From: Thereva unica
Lineage: Eukaryota; Arthropoda; Insecta; Diptera; Therevidae
Assembly: GCA_949987705.1 (NCBI GenBank)
Contig: OX465281.1
Coordinates: 237,233,143-237,297,142, forward strand
DNA length: 64,000 nt
Reading direction: 5' to 3'
Below the pieces are notes generated by a model. The model had not been told where the DNA came from, did no database searches, and saw only the letters and a list, made by a program, of their open reading frames with translations. Made by a program: the position numbers and the translations under genes. Within the stretch, counting starts at the first letter, position 1. Each line of letters opens with the position of its first letter. Positions 24,369-35,739 of the stretch are shown piece by piece.

Positions 24369-25055
24369 CAGTGGTGTTGTGCTAATTTTTTTTTTACCGG
24401 AACGCGTACCGGAACGCGAACGGAAATCTATTTGAATAAGAAAACAGCTGTTTGATTTTTGTTTGAATGACAAAAATCAATTGCACATTTGGAGGCAGTT
24501 ACAAATTTTGTTTTTTCAGGTCAGACTTTTCGGTTTTTACTACTTTGCAAAAGTAAGTAAAACCCTTTGTTTTGTGCGAATTTTGATTTCGTTTTGATTT
24601 ACAAAAAACATTTCCGCAATATGTTTATTTTTCAGATTGGGAAATGTTTAATTTTCGTAAAGATTCAGATGAAAATTATTGCGTTTTGCAAGATTTCAAG
24701 ATGTAAAATAGTAACAAATTTAATATGAAGTGGAATTTATACCTTATGGTTATTAATGGATATTCTCAATTAATAGTGCAGCTCTCTTAGCAATAGAAAG
24801 GCTCTTTCATGAGGAAAGTGCACACTTTTTTTATTTGAAATGGAACATCTTTCCTTTTATTTGTCTATGATAATACATATAAAAATTCGTCAAAAATTAG
24901 AAAAAAAATCAGCAATTCTTTTTAATTTTTTTTTTTTTCAATACGTCAGCCAATTCTCGTTATCAGAAATCATCTTTAGTTCCGGAACGGGTTCCTGTCC
25001 AAAAAGGAAGTACCGGAACGACGTTCCGGAGCGTTCCGGCTCGACAACACCACTG
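24369..25055. mobile_element. Non-autonomous hAT transposon with perfect 8-bp target duplication
   Basis: The left end CAGTGGTGTTGTGCTAATTT (24369 on) pairs with the right end, whose reverse complement is CAGTGGTGTTGTCGAGCCGG (ending 25055). Inward of both ends lie repeated CCGGAACG words (24398-24420 and 25012-25040), probably subterminal binding repeats. The element is flanked by identical AACTTAAC octamers at 24361-24368 and 25056-25063. The 687-bp interior is AT-rich and non-coding. CA-G ends with an 8-bp duplication are the hAT hallmark. Confidence 0.85.
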
Positions 25056-25192
25056 AACTTAACCGTACGTACCCTGACGAACGAAGATATGCAAGTTCAT
25101 TAAGTCAGTTTAGGCCGGTACCATATGAACACTCATGTTTGTACGTTAGGATACGAATAAAGAAAGTTGCGAATATTTTAGCTTTCTTCTTA

Positions 25193-26394
25193 GGGGTGGT
25201 CCATAAATTACGTGAGGCGATTTTTGCGATTTTTCGACCACACCTCCACCCTTGGTGAGATGTCGTGAGATTTGGCTCGACAACCCCCCCCCCCCCCCCC
25301 CCCTTAATCTCACATGAGATTTTATTTAAATTTACAAATCTCTAGTATTAACACTAAAAATACGTATTTACGGGCGTAGTTGGGTCAGTCGTGTGCAAGA
25401 TTTTATTCGAGGTAGCTGATAATTTGGGCTCCTTCTTGCTCTTCCTCCATTGCACTCGCCTTTTCCGCTTGTAGTGGACACAGAACTACCAAAACGTGAG
25501 CACTCACTTAACAAGAATTTCATTACGCTAAAATTCGGCTTGTGCCTTCCTGTAGTTGTATATTGTTAGGGCTTTTTCACGAGTCAGTGTTAATTGGTTT
25601 GTAGGCTGCAGCACTCGCCGACTCGAGCGTTTGGTTAGCCGGTGGAGGCTAAACAATCGTGGGGCTACTATACTACTTTTTGGAGTTCTCATAACCGCGT
25701 AAAAATGTTTGTGTAAGATTTAGCCATTCACATGCAGGTCGCTAGCAGGCCATGGCCTGAAAGTTTTAGCCTTGAGGCCAAGAAGCCTTGAGGCCACTCA
25801 CTGGCCGCCAACTGTATGGGGCTTGCAGTCCAAGAAAACTGACAAAAATCTTTATGTGTTTGGGCATTTATCGTCAGTTGGTGACTGAAGATCTGAAGTT
25901 CTATGCACTCTCAAACCGTGAATGTACGGCAAGAACTCACGCCCTATCCACTTGGAATGGAAAGCAACGCGCGAGCTAGGTTGGCGGGTGTTCACGATGT
26001 GAGTCTGAGTCGCGAATTAACAACCTGATATGCTAAGCTGTTGTCTTCGCCTGCGTGTGTGTAGAGAATCATGACTTCACCTGCATGCCACGGCCTGATA
26101 CCTGAAGTATCATCCCTCACTCAGACTAAGAAATCTGTGGCCATCATCAGGCCGTCCGGCCGACCTGGTCTGAAAGGCCACTGCATACCGGCCGGCGGCC
26201 TGTAATTGGGGGTACTTTGGTGGAGAAACATGTTTTACTTAATTTAACCTAGTTTTCTCGCAATTTTACACTGTTTCTTGAAAAAACAACATTACGTGAT
26301 ATTTGCCGAGACCCCCTCTCCCACACGTGAGATAGGGTGATATTCGACTCGACCCCCTCCCCCCAAAGGCCTCATGTAATTAATCGACGACCCC
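25193..26394. mobile_element. TIR element with TTA target duplication (Harbinger-like), hosting another element
   Basis: The left end is GGGGTGGTCCATAAATTACG (25193 on) and the right end in reverse complement is GGGGTCGTCGATTAATTACA (ending 26394); the pairing continues through TGAGGC. TTA flanks both sides (25190-25192 and 26395-26397), consistent with the 3-bp TTA duplications of PIF/Harbinger elements. Subterminal repeats of CACCTCCACCC and CTCACATGAGAT type and a run of 20 C (25284-25303) lie near the left end. The middle is taken by a second TIR element (25735-26202). No transposase. Confidence 0.65.
25735..26202. mobile_element. CAGGCCG-ended TIR element, copy 1 (nested)
   Basis: Starts CAGGTCGCTAGCAGGCC and ends CCGGCCGGCGGCCTG, imperfect inverted repeats. 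It is colinear with 47745-48126 and shares an identical 34-bp block (25824-25857 and 47831-47864) plus GTCTGAAAGGC-type and GGCCG-rich ends. Non-coding. Its two copies sit in host elements with unrelated ends, so it is an independent element. Target duplication not resolved. The superfamily is unknown. Confidence 0.6.
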
Positions 26395-26399
26395 TTACC

Positions 26400-29120
26400 T
26401 GTATTCTATTTTTGTAGAATGCTTCCACTTTTCACTTTGTTGATGTTAAGACAACAACTTGTTCGCTGATCTCGTCAACCTCTTCACCTGCTGCCAGGCT
26501 TGATAGTGTGTTTAGGTCAAAGAAGAGCTTCTGATTGATTCTTCAAGGTGCCTTTTGGCAATCACCCCTAGAAACTCAAAAAGTCATTATCCCCCCATGC
26601 ACTAGAAGTAAGAAGACCACAAGCCAGACGTTGGAGGATAAGACGACGTAGAAATTACTTACGCACATTGGGATTACCAGCTGGATAAGTAAAATCTAAG
26701 ATAGAGACGAATGGAAGAAAATTAGCTTGCAAGGCCTGTGAAGATGATGATGACTAGAGATTCTTAAGCATGAAGTATGACAGGCGAAACAAACTAAATC
26801 TAAAATCATTTTAAAACTTCAATGAAATGAAGTCCAAATTCATCTATTTTATTTTTCTGGTAAATATATAAAAACTTACTTTTAACTTGGCTTCGTAATA
26901 TTAATATCAATATTATTTCACGTGCCACATCATCATGTTATTTATACGAAAAACGAATCTCATTGATATAAATTATTCTAACAATTTCGAGTGCAATTCT
27001 CACTTGACCTTTAACTACATCAAAATTTACATACATAAAAAATTAACAGCTGCTAAAATTTCTCAACTAAAGAAATTCGAAACGAGAAAAGAACAAACAA
27101 AAGTGTAAACTGAATGCATTAAAAGAACACGGTTCCAGCAAATACAGCGCCAAATTCCACTTGCAAGTCCCGAGCTATAAATTTCGTTAAATCAACAATA
27201 ATTTGTGAAATTTTGTAGCTGGTCTTAACAATCGATAAAATCATAAAATTCTAATTTGAAGCGAAAATAACGAACTTTCTCGCTTTGTTTATTATTGAGA
27301 AGGTCTGACTTCGGGAATTGTGTTAAAAATTAACGCAAGTATCCGTTCGAGACGTGTAGCTTTGCCGGAGTGCACGGATGAGATGAGATGCTTCTTCTGG
27401 TCTTAAACATCAATCAAAATTATTCATTTGAACTCGGCGAGATCAATGCCAAAACTCCGAGTTTTTACTAGAATATCATTTCGTGTTTGTGTTTTTCTTT
27501 CGGCAATGGCCAAGTCTTTCAAACGAACGTTCTGATGAGATTTTATTTATGTTTCTTTAATGGTGGCGCTACCGTCTGAGAATCCACCATGTCTAATTTA
27601 TGTTGGAGCAAGCTCGGAATTTATTAAGCCCCCACACAAAAGCTTTGCTCCAAGAGTTCTTTTTTTGATCTAACAGCCGTGAAATAACACCGCCCCAACA
27701 GCTGTGGAGAGCTGCTTTTGAAGTCTTCACCTTGTGCTTGGTTGATCTAGTGCACTCTTAGTCAGTTCCACGGCAAAGTTATCCGTTTGAGCTTCCATCT
27801 ACATACAGAGCGTAGAAAGTATTGAAGCGTTTTACAATTAGTGAGTCATACCGGTTCCGGTTTATAGTTGTTGTCATTTGTGCAGTTTTAGAACAGAAAT
27901 TTCACAAACTCCATGACAGTTTGTTCTCTGACATTTTCGTGATAGTAAACATCGGAGTTTATCTTCCAGAGTTTTGTTTAAGTGTTTCAGTTCTAACTGT
28001 TCAGTTTACCATATATCCAAATCTCTAAGTGTGTTTGTGGTGTTACCAATTAAATTTCTTCTCATAGCAAAAGTGTGGCCTTCTGTACTGTACTCAGATA
28101 AAAACACTGTACTGTACTCAGGCGAAAACAGAATGGACTACTGATAATAATTAAAGCGTTCATGCATACCAAATCGCCATCATCACACAAACTTTGACCC
28201 AAATCAGCTGTTCAGGTATGTTGGTAGATACCTATAGTTATATAGCTCCTCCGAGACTTCCTATTATAGTGCTCTTCAGGACTTCACCCTTAAATGTTTT
28301 TGTTATTGGAACAAAGGTTTCCAGGCAAGTGGGTTTCTTTTCAAATATTGCTGATCTATACTAACATGAACTCGATAACATTCAACCATCAACAATAGTC
28401 GCTTATTAACAACATATAATGCTGACTGATTGCTTTTAGTCTTTCTTAATTGTTGATAAGGTAGAGATTATCTATATTGATATCTATGCTCAATTCTGGT
28501 ATTGATTGTACTAACCAACAGTGCAATTGGTATTATGTCATTCAATGGGGACCCCGTTCACCTCTGATAATATAATTACAGATTCGATACGCCTGCTTGG
28601 AATTCTTTTTGCGTTTTTGGACATAAATAGAAGTCAAGGTCAATTTTTAAGTGGGATTTTCTGAACATGATGAATTTTGGTAATAAATCTTTCAACGAAA
28701 ATTTCAATTGATATGAAAAGAAATTTTTAGAATTTTTATATTGATTCATTGCAGCAAAAGATATGGTATTATTGTAAATATAAACAAAATGCCGAAACAC
28801 GAAACGCAAGCAACGACCGGTAATATACGAAGTATGTTTGATGATTGTCTCAAATTTTTAACCATGACGTAATTGTAGCTTGTAATATAATTGAGATTTG
28901 ATTACATCCTGGATAGCGGTTGTCATTTTGATTGTTATATTAATAAGCCTTAGTTATATGAAATGAATCAACGATAAAATTGAAGCAATTTTCTTTAATA
29001 ATTCTCTACGTGGACGAAAAAAAAAATTATTAATGTAATTTTTGTACCCGCATTGAAAATTGTAGTGACAGTTTTACAGGGAGCGGCAAAAGTTCGGAAA
29101 CGATCCAATTAAGTTCAAAT
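26400..29120. other. No recognised gene
   Basis: Anonymous AT-rich sequence. A short direct repeat CTGTACTGTACTCAG occurs at about 28086 and 28108. A possible arthropod initiator (TCAGT at 27761-27765) lies in a slightly GC-richer patch around 27650-27800, with no supporting TATA or downstream element. Confidence 0.35.
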
Positions 29121-29129
29121 CGCGTTCAA

Positions 29130-29642
29130 ATTAAGTTTTCTTGTGTATCGCTTTTGAAGTAAATTACGCAAAGAATAGAAACTTCGATTGCCCTGTAGTA
29201 TTCTGCTTTTAACTTTCTCCAGCTCTTAATTTGTTGACGACACTATTGTTCCTAGGTATTTGAAGCTCTTCACTATCTTTATATTGTAGCAATCTATCGT
29301 GAAGTTGGTCCTTAGGCGTGTCTTTTCTGATCTAGGCTTTAGTTTTGTCTTGATTAATTGTTAATTAATATTCCATTCCTGTCTAATGTTGTTCTTTTGA
29401 TGACATCTTCTAAGGCTAGTTGCTAGCCCATTACCCTGTATGAGCCCTAGGTTAACGTGGAATCTTTCAGCTAGCGAGTTTTGAACCTTTATCTGAACAA
29501 TGGTTTCTTTTATTAGCCTCACTAATTTTGCAGGTATTCTAAGGACTATAAGGCTGTCAATGAGTCTTTGTTTAGATATTGAGTCATACTCTTGTTTAAA
29601 ATCTACATACGAAGATATACGTTTACTTTTTTCTCTCAACAC
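29130..29642 (-). mobile_element. Internally deleted LINE ORF2 fragment
   Basis: The minus strand from 29642 reads YVDFKQEYDSISKQRLIDSL (motif A), LIKETIVQIKVQNSLAERF and GLIQGNGLATSL (motif B, with QGN in place of the usual QGD). The catalytic Y-A-D-D region is missing. Reading resumes with NFTIDCYNIKIVKSFKYLGT, IVSSTN, ELEKVKSRILQGNRSFYSLR (29160-29300), the typical post-RT block. The deletion and stops make it inactive. Confidence 0.7.
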
Positions 29643-29717
29643 TTCTCTGAAAGTGGTTTTAGGCAGAATAGTTGGTCTGTTGTAGACATTTGTCTAATGT
29701 TAGTGATGAGTATTCAG

Positions 29718-29951
29718 TCAGTACTTGGGTTTCGGTTGTAAATCCCATGTGGATCCACAAGCTTTCGGCAGGCCCACGTGGATCTGCTTGTCCTGCTCAT
29801 CAGAGTATTCATGTGAATGTGCGGTATACGGAACCGCAATCGTTTTGTCGGGCTTGAGCTTAAGTCCTACGCTGGCGCACCACCTGGAGACAAAATCGAG
29901 TGCCTGCTTCAGACCCCTTGACATGGTACACTCGGTTTCACCTGTTACCAA
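29718..29951 (-). mobile_element. Second LINE reverse transcriptase fragment
   Basis: The minus strand reads GLKQALDFVSRWCASVGLKL then KPDKTIAVPYT, the segment that follows Y-A-D-D in LINE RTs (A-L-x-x-V-x-x-W-C-x-x-x-G-L-x-(V/L)-N-P-x-K-T). In the minus direction it comes before the motif A fragment at 29642, the reverse of the order in one element, so it is a different insertion. Confidence 0.6.
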
Positions 29952-29959
29952 AAGTCTAT

Positions 29960-32240
29960 AATGGGAATTCCTTTATACAGGGTTTATAACCTCAATTCCA
30001 ATCTGCTAAACGAGCACTGGATACGTCCGTCGTCGGTTGGTTATCGGCACCAGCGAGGAGGTGACGGTACGATTTTGCCCTCCAGATTCAAAGACTATCA
30101 ACGCCGTATTTTGAGATACTTTTAACATTTCTAAACTGCGTAAAATATAAGCCATGTAATAAAAATATATTTAAAGCCATGCAGGATAACATATTCTCAG
30201 AACTCAAACCACAACAGTGACGTTATTATTTTTTATGGGAAAATTGACATATGCAGATGGTATACCAACAGATGGTATCTAAAAATATGGACGTGCTCGT
30301 ACATAATGTGCTTTTTTTAGGCATGTTCTTTCGCTTCTTCGCTTTTTTCCTGGAACAACCTTTTCTACATTTCCCCCTTGTTTTCATTTTTCTCTGCTAC
30401 AGCTCTTCCCTAGGCTCCTCTCTACGATCGCTTGTAAAAATAAGCGAGGAAGCCATATCCTCTGTAGATGATCAAAGTCAGAGTTATTTCCGGTGAGATT
30501 GGAGATGGAGCGAATCATTTTGATGTTAGGATTCCTACATTCTTTTTCGCATTGAGTTTCGATTTCGACTTTGGATTCTTTGGTAGAATCCCTATCTCGC
30601 TGAGCTGTAGGTGGCTACGTTATGGTAAGAAAATTATGAAAGCTTACGTACCCACATGTACAGAGATTATGACGCAATATAAAATTATTTAGAGTACAAT
30701 AATCTCAGCATTTTTGCCAGTGATTTTCGTAACTTATGGGCTATCATCCAGCTTTTGAAGTACCTCTATAAAATTTCTCCTACATGGTTGAAGGGCAACA
30801 GAGTGCTTGAAGGGCAACAAACCATATAGTACTTTCAGTTCTATATAAATTACATCATCAGTACAGTTTATGAGCACCGAAAAGTCGTTTGAGTTTAATA
30901 TTATGAAGGTACATTTGAAGAACTGTAGAAAGTACCTTAGGGGTGGATGCTGAAACCGTATGAATTTTTCATTCGTTATATTTACACTTGTTTGAATTAT
31001 CTAAAAGCCTCGTGCCTAATCAACACGTTTTCCGCTTTGTTAATCTGCTTTTCTTTTCGGTTCGTTCTTAATTATGTAATCAATTATTCGCACCCTAGAA
31101 CGTCAAAGATACAGCTTCGGAAAATCTTCTTGAATACTTTGATCAACTACCAGTGTTGAGCGGCTATTGAAGCAAAGAACTTAAATAAAGCAAAACAAAC
31201 TCCGTTTGTGACTTAATCTTAACTGATTTATTTGCGGGTCTTCAAGTCTAAACGTTTTCATGATTTTAGCACAGCTTATTCTCTTGATTGAATATACATT
31301 AATCAAAGCATTATCCTTCTGCTGCTGGTCTTACCAACTCCTGCCTCTTACACCAGCGACTAGTACTGGAATATTTGTTCGCTGAGATGATGAGAGATGC
31401 AGGACTTGGCTAAAACATCACCTTTAGTTTATGTATACATTATTTACGAAAATAATTTTGCAACAGAATTCAAAAGTAACACATTCCATTTGGAGTATGC
31501 TGAAAGCTGAAACTAGGTAGCTCCCGTATATATCATAGGTGCTCCCAAGAAATTCCGGAGGCTGTCTTGTGTAACCTTGAAGGCATTAAAGCCTTAACAT
31601 CTTCGTTGTTTTATTTGTTCGTCAACTGGAGTTTATGGCTCCCGGAAAGGGGCGGCCTGTTTCTTATGGCGCACTTTGTTCACATTAGAGTTGGATAACA
31701 AGTGGGGTGGATGTATGTTATCCAACCAAGAGAATATAGCTTTCAAAGTATCCCATTACAGCCCTATGCCCGAAAATAAACTCGTAAAGTTTAATAATAA
31801 AGTTTTAAGAAGATGGGTGAAAATTGATATTATTTTCAAAGATTTTGAACGTGGTTTGGATTAATAGAAATGCTTTACCCAGGTAGATAGATACGCATAT
31901 CATCAGATATCACAGTGGGCTGGGTAATTGTCACAAACTCCTACACAATGTGCAGTTTATTACCAGAAGAAAATTTTGATTCATATTCTTAATAACCTAC
32001 TTATGCTGATTATAATATTATGATTTTTTCATACTCTTTGCTAAGAAGTTCTAAGTATGTATGTATGTACATATGTCTAGAAGGACACATAAAACTGGTG
32101 TAAATCCAATCCAACAACAGAGCAAATTGGAGTACACAATTGAATTTTGTTCTTTTAAGAGTTGAGGTAGATCAAAGCAGAACAAGCTGAACTCTGTATG
32201 TACGATCAAAGCCACAATGTTATACTTGCTACAAATTACT
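29960..32240. other. No recognised gene
   Basis: AT-rich. Frames of up to 81 codons are present without motifs. A short TATG repeat lies near 32054-32066. Confidence 0.35.
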
Positions 32241-32314
32241 TGGTTAAGCGGCCCACACATTTTCAGTTTAACTGCGCAGTTTATCACGTGTGACGTCATG
32301 TCTGGGCGAATAGG

Positions 32315-33205
32315 AAAGGTTAGAGGGGGTCTGGAGGGTGTAGAAGAAAATGACGATGAACCTCACGTTTGAACTCTAAGATGTTGTACGAGTTCGGAAA
32401 TACTGACTGCGGGAGATTATTCCACAGTCGAGTTGTTCTATTCATAAACGAACTTCTAAACCGTATTGTGCGTGAACGAGCGGGCTAGTCTTGTGTTGCG
32501 GGAAAAGTATTGCCGTGCAGGCAGGAGGTCCTGAATTTCGGTGGAACAGTCGCCATGGTAATAGCGATAAAGTATGGAGAGGGCTGCTACATTCCTACGG
32601 TGGCTTAAGGTGTCTATGGAGGCGCGAAAGGGGCCATCACCAATGAGTTTGAGGGCACGATTTTGCACCTTGTCGAGACAAGCCAAGGTGGTTTTTGGGG
32701 CGCCTGCCCAGACATGTGAGTTGTATTCGAGGCGCGGCCGAATGTAGGATTTGTATATTGTAGCCAATGCGGCTGGCTGGAAGAGGAACTTGCATCTCTT
32801 GAGAAATCCAAGGCATTGGAAGGCTTGTTTGGCGATTTGGAATATGTGATCGTTCCATCGCAGATGCTCCGTTAAAGTTACCCCTAGGATGTTGAGAGTT
32901 GAGTCAGCCGTTAGATTCTCTCCATCCACCGAGACAGGAGGAAGGTCGGTACAATTTTTGTTGGAGATCAGACAGTGCTTCGTTTTTGTGGCATTGAATT
33001 CGACGCGGTTCTTTTCGCCCCAATGAAGAATCGATTCGATATCCCGGTTGATCGAAGCCGACATCAGTTGACGGTGGTAAAGACAAGGTCTGGCACGTGC
33101 TTGTCTTATATTGTCTAAGGAGTAAGAGAAATTCAGAGTACCGTCATCAGCGAAGCAGTGAAGTGGGTTGGAGGGGATTGAGAGCAGATCACACTTGTGT
33201 GAACT
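32315..33205 (-). mobile_element. 5'-truncated Jockey-like LINE inserted in the MITE
   Basis: The element contains the second half of a reverse transcriptase and the ORF2 tail and then stops near 32318 (…HPPDPL-stop). No poly(A) tail is obvious at 32290-32315. The 5' break lies near 33200, just before the block DLLSIPSNPLHCFADDGTL. 14229-14435 and the remnant at 2640-2912 appear related. Confidence 0.75.
32456..33205 (-). pseudogene. LINE ORF2: reverse transcriptase palm to C-terminus
   Basis: The minus-strand frame is open from the LINE's 5' break to 32456. It carries LLSIPSNPLHCFADDGTLNF (motif C as F-A-D-D), then SINRDIESILHWGEKNRVEF, TKTKHCLISN, LNILGVTLTEHLRW, YKSYIRPRLEYNSHVWAGAP and DKVQNRALKLIG. 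This order and spacing are standard for Jockey-type LINEs. A frameshift near 32466 ends the frame early. The lost tail is visible in the other frame (RFRSSFMNRTTRLWNNLPQS, then VFPNSYNILEFKREV). RT fingers and endonuclease are absent. Confidence 0.85.
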
Positions 33206-33609
33206 GTGCAGCTAAGAACTATTTTCAATCAGTCCTCAGAACTGAGCTTCTGGACCCTCTTTTATTCTGATAAACTGCGCAGGTCACACAGTTTATCGTT
33301 CAGTTCCGTCCATTTGCCATTGGTAAAAAGGTGTACTCAAGTCAACGAAACTGACGAGACTGAGCAAAAAATCGTATAGCGAACTGACGAGCCCACAAAC
33401 TTCCAGTTGAGTTTATCTTACAGTTTTTTTTACACAGTTTGACTGCGCAGTTAAAACTGAGAGCGTGCGGGCCGCGTTAGTAGTGACTTGGATGATTGAG
33501 AAGTAAAAATTTTAGTTATCATATACAGAAAGTGCAGGTAAACAATTAGTGTAGGTCATTGATATTCATCATCAGAAACAGAAACATCCTTCTCGATTTT
33601 CACGAAATA

Positions 33610-34626
33610 ACCTGGGGCCAGTTCACGCAATTCGACACTCGACGTCGACATCGACGCTTTATGAAAACGACATTAATTTCTACGACGTTGAATTTGAGTT
33701 CACGTAAGTCGACGTGTCGAATGTCGTTTTCCCAAAATAATTTCTCCTAAAGGTATGCAAAATCCAATGAAACCGCTTCACTTTTCACATTATTCACAAG
33801 GGGATGTAGTAAACGGTATTATATTATACGTTTACTGTAGTAAACTGTACTATTTAATTAAGACACGTTTTTGTTATATAAATGTATGTTATTTATTAAC
33901 ACTATATATAGTTATTATAGATTATTATCACACGTCGTTTAATTAGATATCTAAATATTGGTATATATATATTTATATGTCACTGTTTATTTGATTATTT
34001 GATTAACACGCGGACTGCGGCTTTAAACTTGTTTTGTGTCGATGGACGAGTCGCAAGAGAGAGAGAGTGTCAAAACGGAGATGCCGGAAATTGGCTAGCT
34101 CCATATGGATGGGGAAAACGGCAAGATCACTGAACTTTGCGTTCGGTGATCGATGGAGTGTTCCGACTGATCGTTTTGATCGTGTCGGAAGTTGTTGTGT
34201 GACATTGCGTAAAGTTTGGTAATTAAACTTTACGCGGTCACTACAGGGACAAGTTGCAAATTTTACTAAAACTTCAATAATGTGAGTAATTAAATTAATT
34301 AATTAAACAAATTCATAATAATATTGGAAAATCTCAACTCTGAATTTATTTTTGTACATCTAACTCTTCTTGGAGTAGTTATAATTGTTATTTTTCAACT
34401 AACAGTTTTTCTTTTTCTATTGCATTTTGTTCGTTCAGAACTGTAAAAAGTTTTGTGTAAAATTATTTCTGCTCTGCTCTAATTGGCACCACAACTCGTT
34501 TTTAATACAACAATAAATGAATTCGACGCCAAATCTGGCGTCGAGAAGATTAACGACACTTTTAAAACGACAAACATTTAAATCGTCGTTTTCAGTCGAC
34601 ATCGAATTGCGTGAACTTGCCCCTGT
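33610..34626. mobile_element. MITE-like TIR element with AGTTCACGCAATTCGA ends
   Basis: Left end ACCTGGGGCCAGTTCACGCA and right end in reverse complement ACAGGGGCAAGTTCACGCAA match for about 28 bases through ATTCGA. TA dinucleotides flank both ends (33608-33609 and 34627-34628), suggesting a TA duplication. Near the ends GTCGACGTCGACATCGACG-like words recur. The 1-kb interior is AT-rich and non-coding. The superfamily is uncertain. Confidence 0.65.
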
Positions 34627-34825
34627 TATATTCAGGTACCGTATTACATCTTCATTTTAAGCTTCAAAACTTCTTCCAAACCACGTTTCCAAATGCACGG
34701 TGTCTGATCACAACAGGAGCCGGAACACCCGAAAAAATCTAAGGTTGTTTCTTTGGCTTGTTCTTCCAGCAGTGTGGTATGTGATTCTTAATATCGCTGC
34801 ATGTTCCCCAAATGCTTAGTGTGTT

Positions 34826-34955
34826 TTTTTTTTATGTGGCAGTGCTAAGCTCAGGAGTCACCCTTTGTACTACCAGTCCGTCATGTCATTTGTCATGTCA
34901 TGGTGCAATGTCTAGCAGTAAGCTTAGTACGGGAGGGAGGGTGGGGGAATAGGTT
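34826..34955 (-). mobile_element. 3' UTR of a Jockey-like LINE, second copy
   Basis: About 115 bp closely match 14247-14366. On the minus strand the fragment ends in an A-run (T-run at 34827-34835), as expected for a poly(A)-tailed LINE. Sequence to its right diverges from the first copy. Confidence 0.6.
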
Positions 34956-35443
34956 AATAGGTGTAATGATGATCACGCGATTCTAGCAATGAGTTAAGCG
35001 TCAGGAGCCCGAGAGATTTCTGCTTATTATAGTATGGCGAATTATTTATAGTCCTCGCGACTTATGTTAAACTTTCCCAGCTGGAACTTTCTATTTAAAG
35101 GAAGTGAGTGCCTGGTAATATCTCTGTTCGTTATAAACAGGGGCTTCTGCACATTATTCTCAGTGTGCTCCTTTGCTCCCTGTTCCGATCAATTCATCTA
35201 CTTTTTCGTTGCCCTAGATGCACCACTAACGTTTAATGAGTATTATTAAAGAGTGGTCCTGTACATCCTAACTAAGAAAGAAAGCTCTTTCTGGCAGATT
35301 TCGGCCAGCTTGCACGCTATATAGTATATACCACGGCTATAGTGATAGCGATAACAGAATAATCCTTGTTCCTGCCCTAGCGTTTGTCTGTGTTACTAGC
35401 CTCCCAATAGTTCTGCCTAGAAGGCGCTAACAGAATTAGACAA

Positions 35444-35739
35444 GTTGAATGTTAAACGAGAGGGAGGAAAGTCCAGCGCCTACATCTGACTCTGACTTTG
35501 GTAGAGAGAGCAACATATGTATTGCTGTGGTCAAGCATCTTCTCCCACCAGTGGCGGTTCAGACTGCCTAGTGTGTACGTAGCCATTTTTTGTTGAATGT
35601 TAAACGAGAGGGAGGAAAGTCCAGCGCCTACATCTGACTCTGACTTTGGTAGAGAGAGCAACATATGTATTGCTGTGGTCAAGCATCTTCTCCCACCAGT
35701 GGCGGTTCAGACTGCCTAGTGTGTACGTAGCCATTTTTT
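35444..35739. repeat. 148-bp perfect tandem duplication
   Basis: 35444-35591 and 35592-35737 are essentially identical, including GTTGAATGTTAAACGAGAGG, GTCCAGCGCCTACATCTGAC and GTGTACGTAGCCATTTTTT. On the minus strand each copy contains an A-rich ATG context followed by MATYTLGSLNRHWWEKMLDH, and the stop of each frame falls in or at the end of the copy. Flanking sequence is unrelated. Confidence 0.9.

Larger units (their letters stand above)
32247..33476. mobile_element. TTA-flanked TIR element (Harbinger-like MITE) hosting a LINE
   Basis: The left end AGCGGCCCACACATTTTCAG and the reverse complement of the right end CGCGGCCCGCACGCTCTCAG match and continue through TTTAACTGCGCAGT. TTA trinucleotides flank both ends (32244-32246 and 33477-33479). 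Subterminal AAACTGCGCAG words repeat inside (32270-32282, 33272-33282). The middle 0.9 kb is a LINE (next entries), so the element without it would be about 340 bp. Non-coding. Confidence 0.65.

Noticed and set aside
27640..27880. Host promoter with an initiator at TCAGT and a possible GTGAGT donor
   Set aside because: Single short motifs at chance frequency. No TATA, downstream element or coding exon was found.
29361..29951. One continuous LINE across both minus-strand fragments
   Set aside because: Motif order is reversed relative to a single ORF2, so two separate insertions are required.
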